From Eggerthellaceae bacterium (lineage in GTDB: Bacteria; Actinomycetota; Coriobacteriia; Coriobacteriales; Eggerthellaceae), in the NCBI GenBank assembly GCA_003452695.1, contig DMNP01000108.1, positions 1 to 6,269 of the forward strand: DNA of 6,269 bases, in the 5' to 3' direction. Under the pieces are notes generated by a model, which did no database searches, was not told where the DNA came from, and saw only the letters and a list, made by a program, of their open reading frames with translations. This document shows, piece by piece, positions 1-5,212 of the stretch; positions within the stretch are counted from its first letter, which is position 1; every line of letters begins with the position of its first letter. The position numbers and the translations under genes were made by a program.

Positions 1-18
1 GTTGAAGAGCCTTGCTAA
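1..18 (+). CDS. rplO: 3' end of probable ribosomal protein L15 gene (partial)
   Basis: Frame 1 reads VEEPC followed by TAA at 16-18. rplO normally sits immediately upstream of secY, and L15 proteins often end in a Gly-Gly-Lys-(Val/Ile)-Glu-Glu-like tail, which this would match. The alternative frame that is continuous with secY is closed by TGA at 3-5. The reading frame overlaps the secY start by seven bases, which suggests translational coupling. Only five residues are visible, so the assignment rests on gene order and the short tail. Confidence 0.55.
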   Translation, partial: VEEPC

Positions 19-1313
19 GTTCTCTTGTTAATGCGTTCAAGGTTCCCGAGCTGCGAAACAAGATTCTGTTCACGCTCGCGATCCTTGCACTGTACCGTTT
101 GGGCGCTTACGTGCCCGTGCCGGGCATCCCGTTCAGGGAGTTTGCCGATGCCTTCCTCAGCGAGCAGTCGCTGAATTCCACGGGCGGCGTGTCCATGGCG
201 ATGCTCGACCTGTTCACCGGTGGTGCTCTTTCCAACTTCTCGGTGTTCTCGCTCGGCATCATGCCCTACATCACCGCATCCATCATCATGCAGCTGATGC
301 AGGGCGTCATTCCGGCCGTGGGGCGCTGGGCCAAGGAAGGCGAGACCGGCCGTCGCCGCATCACGCAGATAACGCGCTACCTTACGCTGGTGCTCGGCCT
401 GATCAACGCCATCGGCTACCTGCTGCTGTTCCAGTCCACGCAGTACGGCGTGGTCTTCAGCGACCAGGTGCCGCATTGGCTGACGAGCATCGTCATCGTG
501 TTCACGCTGGTGGCGGGCACGGCCTGCATCATGTGGATGGGCGAGCTTATCACCCAGCGCGGCGTGGGCAACGGCATGTCGCTGATCATCTTCATCAGCA
601 TCGTGTCGCGCGTGCCCTCGGCCATCTGGTCGTCCATCAACCTGCAAAGCGATACCGGCCTGGGAATAGCGGTGACCGTGCTCATCCTCATCGTGGTGCT
701 GGCTTGCATTCCGGCGATCATCTTCATCGAGCGTGCGCAGCGTCGCATCCCGGTGAACTACGCCAAGCGCGTGCAGGGGCGCCGCATGCTGGGCGGGCAG
801 AACACCTACATCCCGCTGAAGGTGAACGCCGCGGGCGTTATCCCCATCATCTTCGCAAGCTGCCTTATCTATTTCCCGGCACAGCTTGCCGCGCTGTTCA
901 ACGTGGGTTGGCTGAACACCTTCGCCGATTGGGTTTCGACCGGTTGGCTGAACTGGATCCTGACGGTCGCCCTCATCGTGTTCTTCGCGTACTTCTACAC
1001 CTCGATGGTGTTCAATCCCGAAGAGACGAGCGACAACATCCGCAAGCAGGGCGGCTTCATTCCGGGCATCCGTCCGGGCAAGGCCACGACGGAATACATC
1101 CGCAACGTGCTGCGCCGCATCACGTTGCCGGGCGGCCTGTTCATCGCTGCGGTCGCCGTCATCCCGTCCATCCTGTTCTTCTTCACGGGCAACCAGCTTA
1201 TCCAGGCGTTCGGCGGCACGTCCATCCTCATCATGATCGGCGTTGCGCTGGACACCATGACCAAGGTGGAAAGCCAGCTGAAGATGCACAACTACGACGG
1301 CTTCTTCAAGTAG
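12..1313 (+). CDS. secY: Protein translocase subunit SecY
   Basis: This is the channel-forming subunit of the SecYEG translocon in the cytoplasmic membrane; it passes unfolded preproteins outward and inserts membrane proteins. The 433-residue product has full family length and about ten hydrophobic segments, beginning around residues 17-38. Hallmark cytoplasmic loops are present: ITQRGVGNG near residue 180, ERAQRRIPVNYAKR at about 240-253, and the NPEETSDNIRKQGGFIPG region from residue 335, which contacts SecA or the ribosome. The ending HNYDGFFK is typical of Gram-positive SecY. The start is TTG at 12, because an in-frame TGA lies at 3-5 and no ATG is close. The Shine-Dalgarno is poor (GAAGAG, too close), so initiation probably depends on overlap with the upstream rplO stop. 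Isoleucine is almost always ATC; I saw only two ATA codons. A terminator follows about 27 bases after the stop, where many relatives continue into adk and map. Confidence 0.97.
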   Translation: MLSSLVNAFKVPELRNKILFTLAILALYRLGAYVPVPGIPFREFADAFLSEQSLNSTGGVSMAMLDLFTGGALSNFSVFSLGIMPYITASIIMQLMQGVIPAVGRWAKEGETGRRRITQITRYLTLVLGLINAIGYLLLFQSTQYGVVFSDQVPHWLTSIVIVFTLVAGTACIMWMGELITQRGVGNGMSLIIFISIVSRVPSAIWSSINLQSDTGLGIAVTVLILIVVLACIPAIIFIERAQRRIPVNYAKRVQGRRMLGGQNTYIPLKVNAAGVIPIIFASCLIYFPAQLAALFNVGWLNTFADWVSTGWLNWILTVALIVFFAYFYTSMVFNPEETSDNIRKQGGFIPGIRPGKATTEYIRNVLRRITLPGGLFIAAVAVIPSILFFFTGNQLIQAFGGTSILIMIGVALDTMTKVESQLKMHNYDGFFK

Positions 1314-1339
1314 GCGCTCGCGCGGCTGCAAAGCTATGC

Positions 1340-1371
1340 AAGGGCCCGGCGATTGTCGGGCCCTTCTTTTT
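1340..1371 (+). terminator. Intrinsic terminator after secY
   Basis: AAGGGCCCG at 1340-1348 pairs perfectly with CGGGCCCTT at 1357-1365. The stem can extend by a G-U and a C-G pair to leave a GATT tetraloop. A TTCTTTTT tract follows (T5 at 1367-1371). This is a classic Rho-independent terminator and appears to end the ribosomal-protein transcript right after secY. Confidence 0.93.
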
Positions 1372-1454
1372 GGCTTGCGGGGCCATCGTGCCCGGCCGGA
1401 TTGCGCGAAGCGAGCTGCCTGCTTATTGCCGGCCGCGGCGCACTTGTCGCGCTT

Positions 1455-1463
1455 TGATACAAT
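1455..1463 (+). promoter_or_regulatory. Candidate extended -10 promoter for the S26-like gene
   Basis: TGATACAAT matches the extended -10 pattern TGnTAnAAT. No good -35 hexamer lies 16-18 bases upstream; TTGTCG at 1444 is only eight bases away. Extended -10 promoters can work without one. Transcription would start near 1470, giving a very short 5' UTR. An inverted repeat, CGGCCGG at 1393-1399 and CCGGCCG at 1429-1435, sits just upstream and could be an operator or chance in GC-rich DNA. Confidence 0.5.
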
Positions 1464-1478
1464 GTGGCTGCAATGATG

Positions 1479-1484
1479 AAGGAG
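1479..1484 (+). promoter_or_regulatory. Strong Shine-Dalgarno site (AAGGAG)
   Basis: AAGGAG ends eight bases before ATG at 1493, an ideal spacing for the mini-ORF. It is 13 bases from the GTG at 1498 and 37 bases from the ATG at 1522. The spacing therefore favours initiation at 1493 with coupled re-initiation at 1522, rather than direct initiation of the peptidase-like gene at GTG 1498. Confidence 0.7.
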
Positions 1485-1492
1485 TTCCGGAC

Positions 1493-1525
1493 ATGCCGTG
1501 GGGCAGGTGCACGCTAGTAGAATGA
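1493..1525 (+). CDS. Possible 10-residue leader mini-ORF (MPWGRCTLVE)
   Basis: This is an ATG-to-TGA frame of ten codons with the best ribosome site in the region. Its stop overlaps the next start as ATGA at 1522-1525. I recognise no peptide family. It could couple translation to the S26-like gene or be an incidental frame; a product need not accumulate. The competing explanation is that the ribosome site serves GTG 1498 of the downstream gene at a suboptimal distance. Confidence 0.4.
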   Translation: MPWGRCTLVE

Positions 1526-1986
1526 GCACGACCTTCGAAGAAATTCTCGCGCGCGATGGCTATCTGGTCTACAGAACCCAGGGCACGAGCATGCTGCCTT
1601 TGCTGAGGCAGGACAGGGACCTGGTGGTCATCCGGCCCCCCGATTCCCGCCTGCGAAAACACGACGTCGCTTTGTATAAGCGAGGGGATAGCTGGGTGCT
1701 GCATCGGGTGGTCAGCGTGGAACAAGACCACTACCTTATTCGGGGCGACAACACCTATGCCATCGAGCACGTGCCCTTCAGCGACGTGTTCGGCGTGCTG
1801 GTGGGCTTCCAGCGCAAGGGAAGGGATCATTCCGTGGCCGACAGGGGCTATCGGCGCTATGTCCGCCTGTGGTGCGCCATCTACCCCGTGCGGGCGCTCT
1901 GCTTCCTCTGCCGCCGAAAGGCCGTGCAAGCGGCGAAGAAGCTTGGCATCGCCCCGCATCTGAAGAAGGCCCTCCGCCGCAGATAG
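1522..1986 (+). CDS. S24/S26 family signal-peptidase-like protein
   Basis: The 154-residue protein carries the GTSMLPLL box around the candidate nucleophile Ser23, a VLHRV box with His61, and an RGDN box at residues 74-77. These are the landmarks of S24/S26 serine peptidases. His where bacterial signal peptidases carry the general-base Lys resembles the SipW/ER-type Ser-His arrangement. No N-terminal membrane anchor precedes the Ser box, unlike true leader peptidases. A basic C-terminus with a short hydrophobic, Cys-rich stretch (around LWCAIYPVRALCFLC) might associate with membrane. I prefer ATG 1522 (MSTTFEEIL) because it overlaps the mini-ORF stop as ATGA; GTG 1498 would add eight residues. 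The substrate is unknown. In my recollection related small proteins occur near exported-peptide or glycan loci, but nothing here identifies a partner. No ATA codons were seen, as in secY and unlike the genes downstream. No clear terminator follows. Confidence 0.75.
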   Translation: MSTTFEEILARDGYLVYRTQGTSMLPLLRQDRDLVVIRPPDSRLRKHDVALYKRGDSWVLHRVVSVEQDHYLIRGDNTYAIEHVPFSDVFGVLVGFQRKGRDHSVADRGYRRYVRLWCAIYPVRALCFLCRRKAVQAAKKLGIAPHLKKALRRR

Positions 1987-2041
1987 CGCGTTGCCGATTC
2001 GCCCGAAAGCCGCATTTCACCCTCCACCGCCCGCGCAGCCG

Positions 2042-2120
2042 AATATAATGACCTGGCGGTTTTATGTGGCGGTTTTATGCAGGCCTCGGTGCGTTGAATA
2101 CTATGACCTGGCAGTTGTAT
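2042..2120 (+). repeat. Imperfect 24-base direct repeat plus 13-base tandem repeat
   Basis: Two related 24-base units at 2042-2065 and 2097-2120 share the core ATGACCTGGC(G/A)GTT(T/G)TAT and match at 20 of 24 positions, 55 bases apart. Within the first copy TGGCGGTTTTATG occurs twice in perfect tandem at 2054-2066 and 2067-2079. The first unit contains TATAAT at 2044-2049 with no matching -35. These could be binding sites for a regulator of the downstream operon or remains of a duplicated promoter region. Confidence 0.65.
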
Positions 2121-2172
2121 TCACTTGGGATGTGCAAAAGCGACAAAACCCAGCACTCCTACCGCGGCGCAA

Positions 2173-2243
2173 TTTGGCATGCCCGCGCAAAATGCCAGAT
2201 GAAACCCAGGGGAGAGGTTGCATTTGGCACAATCAGGCATTTT
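2173..2243 (+). promoter_or_regulatory. TTTGGCA / GGCATTTT inverted repeats upstream of the loaP promoter
   Basis: TTTGGCA occurs at 2173-2179 and 2223-2229. TGGCAT (2175-2180) pairs with ATGCCA (2192-2197) across 11 bases, and AAAATGCC (2189-2196) is the perfect reverse complement of GGCATTTT (2236-2243). The cluster ends about 30 bases before the probable -35 region, a plausible place for operator or activator sites. No known regulator's consensus is recognised. Confidence 0.35.
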
Positions 2244-2275
2244 AGGTCGACAAATCGCGAACGTGGAAGCATTTC

Positions 2276-2306
2276 TTGCTTATTCTGACACTAAAACGTA
2301 TATAAT
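2276..2306 (+). promoter_or_regulatory. Promoter of the loaP-glycan operon
   Basis: A consensus -10 TATAAT lies at 2301-2306 in a local AT-rich island. The best -35 candidate is TTGCTT at 2276-2281 with a 19-base spacer, slightly long. CTGACA at 2285-2290 is a better hexamer but would need a weaker -10 near 2307. The start of transcription would be close to 2313, giving a leader of roughly 360 nt before loaP. Nothing else between 2120 and 2676 looks as promoter-like. Confidence 0.65.
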
Positions 2307-2320
2307 TATTAAGTTGTGTG

Positions 2321-2346
2321 GGTTGAAGGGCACGCGCCCTTCGATC
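2321..2346 (+). promoter_or_regulatory. Promoter-proximal RNA hairpin, candidate LoaP recognition site
   Basis: GAAGGGC (2325-2331) pairs perfectly with GCCCTTC (2336-2342) around an ACGC tetraloop. The helix extends outward by U-G, U-A, G-U and G-C pairs to 2321/2346, making about eleven pairs. It begins within about ten bases of the inferred start and is not followed by a U tract, so it is not a terminator. Its place upstream of the leader terminator suits an antitermination signal, but I cannot confirm the LoaP-specific motif by eye. Confidence 0.5.
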
Positions 2347-2395
2347 GGCGGACAGAGCGGGTTGACCAGAACGCAAACCGAAAGAACCATTGCGT

Positions 2396-2440
2396 CAGCC
2401 GAATCCGGGCCAGCGGGCCCGCGATGCGGCTGTCTTTTTT
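2396..2440 (+). terminator. Intrinsic terminator inside the loaP leader
   Basis: CAGCCG (2396-2401) pairs with CGGCTG (2427-2432). ATC (2403-2405) pairs with GAT (2423-2425), and CGGGCC (2406-2411) with GGCCCG (2416-2421), around an AGCG loop. That makes 15 pairs with one A-G mismatch and one bulged C. The helix is followed by TC and T6 (2435-2440). It lies about 85 bases after the inferred transcription start and 235 bases before loaP, so it acts as a leader attenuator rather than an operon end. Confidence 0.85.
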
Positions 2441-2515
2441 ATTCGCCCCTGAAAGCCGAGCCCGCGCGGATGGAAAGACATACGCCGGAACCATGAACGA
2501 CCCCGCGTTCGGGGA

Positions 2516-2618
2516 GCGTTGGAACCGGGGGAACGAATGCACTGCAACCATGGCGCGCACAGCGCCCGGGCGAAGCTTACGCCCCGCGCAGCATTCGTTC
2601 CCCTGGTTCCAGCAACGC
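2516..2618 (+). repeat. Long near-perfect inverted repeat (20-bp stem) just upstream of loaP
   Basis: Bases 2521-2540 and 2591-2610 are reverse complements with a single G-U position. GCGTT (2516-2520) and AACGC (2614-2618) extend the stem across a three-base bulge. The 50-base interior has its own hairpin, GGGCG 2568-2572 with CGCCC 2580-2584. There is no U tract, so it is not a terminator. It ends 57 bases before the loaP ATG. It may be a regulatory RNA element, a dispersed REP/MITE-like repeat, or a recombination site; the sequence alone does not decide. Confidence 0.8.
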
Positions 2619-2675
2619 AACATAGGACAAGCGCCTGGAACAAGCACCCTGGGAACCTAGTCCAACCAACACACG

Positions 2676-3308
2676 ATGACCCAAGCGACAGCAACAATCG
2701 ATCGCCCCGCGCTCGCTGCACACCCCGTGACTGCGCCCGCCGCGACTGCGCACCCCGCGCCCGCCGCGCACCACGCAACCGGCGCCTGGTACGCCGTGCA
2801 GGTGGCCACCGGCCAGGAGGACCGCGCGCTGCAGTTCATCCGCGAGGCCGACGAGGCCGACGCGCTGGACGAGGTGTTCGTGCCCCGCGCCGCCGTGGGC
2901 GTGTACGACAAGCAGGCCCGCAAGTGGACGCACCAGGACCGCACGCTGTTCCCCGGCTACCTGATAGCCGTGGCGCGCGACACGGCCGGCATGGAAAGCA
3001 CGCTGCGCCACGCACGCACCTTCGCCCGTGCGCTGGGCGACCAAGCCGGTGCCGTGCGCCTGTCCGACGACGAGGTGGCCTTCCTGAACGCCTTCACCAA
3101 GCGCGGCCAGCGCACGATACTGCCGTCGCACGGGTACATCGAGGAAGGCGGCAGGGTGGTCGTGACCGAGGGCCCTCTGGTGGGCCAGGAAGTGCTTATA
3201 GTGAAGGTGAAGCACCGCCAGAAGCGCGCCGTAATCCGCATGCGCTTCTGCGGTCGCGACAAGGAAGTTGAAGTGGCTCTGCACCTGATACGGGGCCGAA
3301 AAGCATGA
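2676..3308 (+). CDS. loaP: LoaP-type NusG-family transcription antiterminator
   Basis: This is a 210-residue paralogue of NusG. The NGN domain starts at WYAVQV (residues 38-43), with the family motif FPGYL at 92-96 in the RNA-polymerase-binding region. A KOW-like domain follows at about 152-190 (GGRVVVTEGPLVGQE, then VKHRQKRAVI). Specialised NusG paralogues heading glycan or secondary-metabolite operons in Firmicutes and Actinobacteria are called LoaP; they help polymerase cross terminators within their own operon. Position supports this: it is the first gene, overlaps the dehydratase as ATGA, and follows a leader containing a terminator. The N-terminus is unusual: residues 12-35 are three degenerate eight-residue Ala/His/Pro units (ALAAHPVT, APAATAHP, APAAHHAT). 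ATG 2676 is the only ATG start, since TAG lies in frame at 2658, yet no Shine-Dalgarno precedes it. UpxY or RfaH would be alternative paralogue names; host type favours LoaP. Confidence 0.87.
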   Translation: MTQATATIDRPALAAHPVTAPAATAHPAPAAHHATGAWYAVQVATGQEDRALQFIREADEADALDEVFVPRAAVGVYDKQARKWTHQDRTLFPGYLIAVARDTAGMESTLRHARTFARALGDQAGAVRLSDDEVAFLNAFTKRGQRTILPSHGYIEEGGRVVVTEGPLVGQEVLIVKVKHRQKRAVIRMRFCGRDKEVEVALHLIRGRKA

Positions 3309-5200
3309 GCAACGAACATCCAGAGCGCATAAGCCGTCTGGCCACCGCATTGCCGCTGGTGCTGCTGGACGTAATCGCCACGTACGCCGCGTTCGTGGTA
3401 GGCACGTGGGGCATGAACCTGCAAGCCGAGATTTTCGGCATGGACGCGTTCGGCTGGCACGTGGCTCTGCTGGCAATCATCAATGTGGCCGTGCTGGCTG
3501 CGTTCGGCATGTACACCAGCATATGGAAGTACGCCAGCATAAACGAGATGGTGCGCCTGGCGCTAGCCGTTACGGTGGCCTCCATCGTGGGCGACCTGGT
3601 GGCCGCGTTGGTGTTCGGCGAGCGCCTGTGGATTCGCAGCTACCTGTTCGCATGGCTGTTCATGCTGGTGGCGTGCGGCGCCAGCCGCTTTTCGGCGCGC
3701 ATCATGTCCAGCGGAGCCACCGGATTCGGCGGCAATGCCAGCGCGGGCGCACCACGCACGTTGGTAATCGGCGCCGGTGAAAACGGCAGCATCGTGGTGA
3801 AGCGCATGCTGGCCGGCGACGCCAATATGCCTGGCTATCCCGTGGGCCTGGTGGACGACGACCCCGCCAAGGTGGGCCGCCACGTGCATGGCGTGAAGGT
3901 GCTGGACACCTGCGACGAGATTCCCGCGCTCTGCGAAAAGCTGCAGGTGGAACAGCTGGTAATATCCATCCCCAACGCCAGCCGCAGCCAGCGCGGGCGC
4001 ATCTACGACCTGTGCACGCGCACGGGCATCCGCACCCTCATGGTGCCCTACGAGCTGGACGTGCCCCAGCAAGACGCCCCCGCGCCCATACGCGAGGTGG
4101 AAATCGCCGACCTGCTGGCCCGCGACGAAGTGAAGCTGGACCTCGGCCAGATGGGATACATAACCGGCAAGCGCGTGCTGGTAACGGGCGGCGGCGGCAG
4201 CATCGGCAGCGAGCTAGTTCGCCAACTGCTGCCCGCCAAACCGGCCAAGATCGTGTTGTTCGACATCTACGAGAACACCACCTACGAGCTGTATCACGAA
4301 ATCAGCTCCGCAGCGCAAGCCCAGGGCACCGAACTGGCCGTGGAAATCGGCAGCATCACCCACGTGCCCGCACTGCGGAAGTGCTTCGACGAACATGCCC
4401 CGCAGGTGGTCTTCCACGCTGCGGCGCACAAGCACGTGCCGCTTATGGAAGCCAACCCGCGCGAGGCAATCGAGAACAACGTGTTTGGCACGATGAACCT
4501 GGTGCGCATGACCCACGAGCGTGGCTGCACGCATTTCGTGCAGATATCCACCGACAAAGCCGTGAACCCTGCAAATGTTATGGGCGCTACCAAGCGCATG
4601 GACGAGATGATCGTGCAGTACTACGCAAGCATAAGCCAGACAGTGTTCACGGCCGTGCGCTTCGGCAACGTGCTGGGCAGCCACGGCAGCGTAATCCCGC
4701 TGTTCAAGCGTCAGCTGCGCGAAGGCGGACCTATAACCGTTACCCACAAGGACATCACGCGCTATTTCATGACCATCCCCGAGGCCAGCCGCCTGGTAAT
4801 AACGGCTGGCGCCTTGGCGAAGGGTGGCGAGATATTCGTGCTGGATATGGGCGAGCCCGTGCGCATCTACGACCTGGCAGAGAATCTTATCCGCCTGTCT
4901 GGCTTGAAAATCGGCCGCGACATAGAAATCGTGGAAACCGGACTGCGTCCCGGCGAGAAAATGTACGAAGAGCTGCTAATGGACGATGAGCAGCTGGTGC
5001 CCACCACCAACAAGGACATCCGCATATCAACCTGCGAAGCGCCCGATTTGCACGCAGTGGAAGAAAAGCTGGAGAAGTTGCGTGTCTGCTTGGACGCCAG
5101 CAACGACGACATAAAGCGCACACTGGCAGAAGTGGTGCCCACGTACCACCCCGCTGGCCTGCAGCTCCAGGCCGCTAGTACCACAACCCCCACCCCCTAG
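3305..5200 (+). CDS. Membrane-anchored NDP-sugar 4,6-dehydratase (PglF/WbpM/CapD family)
   Basis: The 631-residue product has the full architecture of this family. Four membrane segments lie at about residues 12-36, 50-70, 83-105 and 109-126. A CoA-binding-like Rossmann domain follows with GAGENG at 156-161, then an SDR domain with TGGGGSIGSE at 294-303. The active-site segment STDKAVNP begins at 415 (Thr416, Asp417, Lys418). The usual SDR Tyr is Met426 in MGATK with Lys430, as in PglF and WbpM. The expected reaction converts UDP-GlcNAc to the UDP-4-keto-6-deoxy sugar at the inner membrane face, with NAD(P) recycled. The ATGA overlap with loaP implies coupled translation; only a weak purine-rich stretch precedes the ATG. 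The tail is a Thr/Pro-rich low-complexity stretch. ATA isoleucine codons are frequent (at least 14). The exact sugar product cannot be fixed from sequence, though the next gene favours a bacillosamine-type route. Confidence 0.93.
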   Translation: MSNEHPERISRLATALPLVLLDVIATYAAFVVGTWGMNLQAEIFGMDAFGWHVALLAIINVAVLAAFGMYTSIWKYASINEMVRLALAVTVASIVGDLVAALVFGERLWIRSYLFAWLFMLVACGASRFSARIMSSGATGFGGNASAGAPRTLVIGAGENGSIVVKRMLAGDANMPGYPVGLVDDDPAKVGRHVHGVKVLDTCDEIPALCEKLQVEQLVISIPNASRSQRGRIYDLCTRTGIRTLMVPYELDVPQQDAPAPIREVEIADLLARDEVKLDLGQMGYITGKRVLVTGGGGSIGSELVRQLLPAKPAKIVLFDIYENTTYELYHEISSAAQAQGTELAVEIGSITHVPALRKCFDEHAPQVVFHAAAHKHVPLMEANPREAIENNVFGTMNLVRMTHERGCTHFVQISTDKAVNPANVMGATKRMDEMIVQYYASISQTVFTAVRFGNVLGSHGSVIPLFKRQLREGGPITVTHKDITRYFMTIPEASRLVITAGALAKGGEIFVLDMGEPVRIYDLAENLIRLSGLKIGRDIEIVETGLRPGEKMYEELLMDDEQLVPTTNKDIRISTCEAPDLHAVEEKLEKLRVCLDASNDDIKRTLAEVVPTYHPAGLQLQAASTTTPTP

Positions 5201-5203
5201 GAG
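5199..5203 (+). promoter_or_regulatory. Shine-Dalgarno of the aminotransferase gene
   Basis: AGGAG overlaps the dehydratase TAG stop (5198-5200) and lies nine bases before ATG 5213. It fixes the start and shows tight operon packing. Confidence 0.8.
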
Positions 5204-5212
5204 ATTCCGCCT

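Larger units (their letters stand above)
1987..2675 (+). other. Long gene-free regulatory interval
   Basis: No frame in these 689 bases looks like a protein gene. The open frames lack ribosome sites, show no family resemblance, and run through the promoter, terminator and hairpins described separately. The left part (to about 2270) holds direct and inverted repeats of unknown role. The middle, about 2240-2320, is strikingly AT-rich against a GC-rich background and holds the promoter. The right part is the transcribed leader of loaP. Confidence 0.75.
2313..2675 (+). promoter_or_regulatory. Structured 5' leader RNA of the loaP operon (attenuator)
   Basis: From the inferred start the leader folds in order as: a promoter-proximal hairpin (2321-2346); a small hairpin, ACGCAA 2371-2376 with TTGCGT 2390-2395; an intrinsic terminator (2396-2440); a five-pair hairpin, CCCCG 2501-2505 with CGGGG 2510-2514, that can extend with AACG/CGTT; and a long hairpin (2516-2618). 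The terminator lies before the first gene, so full-length operon RNA requires readthrough. LoaP proteins are known to bind leader-RNA hairpins and suppress terminators in Bacillus velezensis antibiotic operons, so an analogous arrangement is likely here. No match to a named riboswitch or T-box is evident. Confidence 0.6.

Noticed and set aside
15..1529. 504-codon open frame on the minus strand opposite secY
   Set aside because: It mirrors secY codon positions in GC-rich DNA, is rich in Arg/His/Asp/Ala without any family motif, and crosses the secY terminator.
2026..2064. Possible terminator after the S26-like gene (ACCGCC with GGCGGT then TTTT)
   Set aside because: The stem is six pairs with a 23-base loop and only four Ts, too weak to call.
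2223..2243. Sigma-54-like TGGCAC element
   Set aside because: The matching GC half-site at the right distance is absent, and actinobacteria of this kind are not expected to use sigma-54.
1991..2245. 84-codon frame after the S26-like gene
   Set aside because: No ribosome site, no family resemblance, and it covers the direct-repeat region.
2371..2395. ACGCAA/TTGCGT hairpin as an anti-terminator
   Set aside because: It abuts the terminator stem without overlapping its 5' arm, so it would not block terminator folding; kept only as part of the leader.
2218..2496. 92-codon frame across the loaP promoter and leader terminator
   Set aside because: It runs through TATAAT and the terminator stem and shows no protein-like character.
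2493..2660. 55-codon frame (MNDPAFGERW start) within the loaP leader
   Set aside because: It has no ribosome site and spans both arms of the long inverted repeat, which explains its apparent sequence symmetry. Not supported as a gene.
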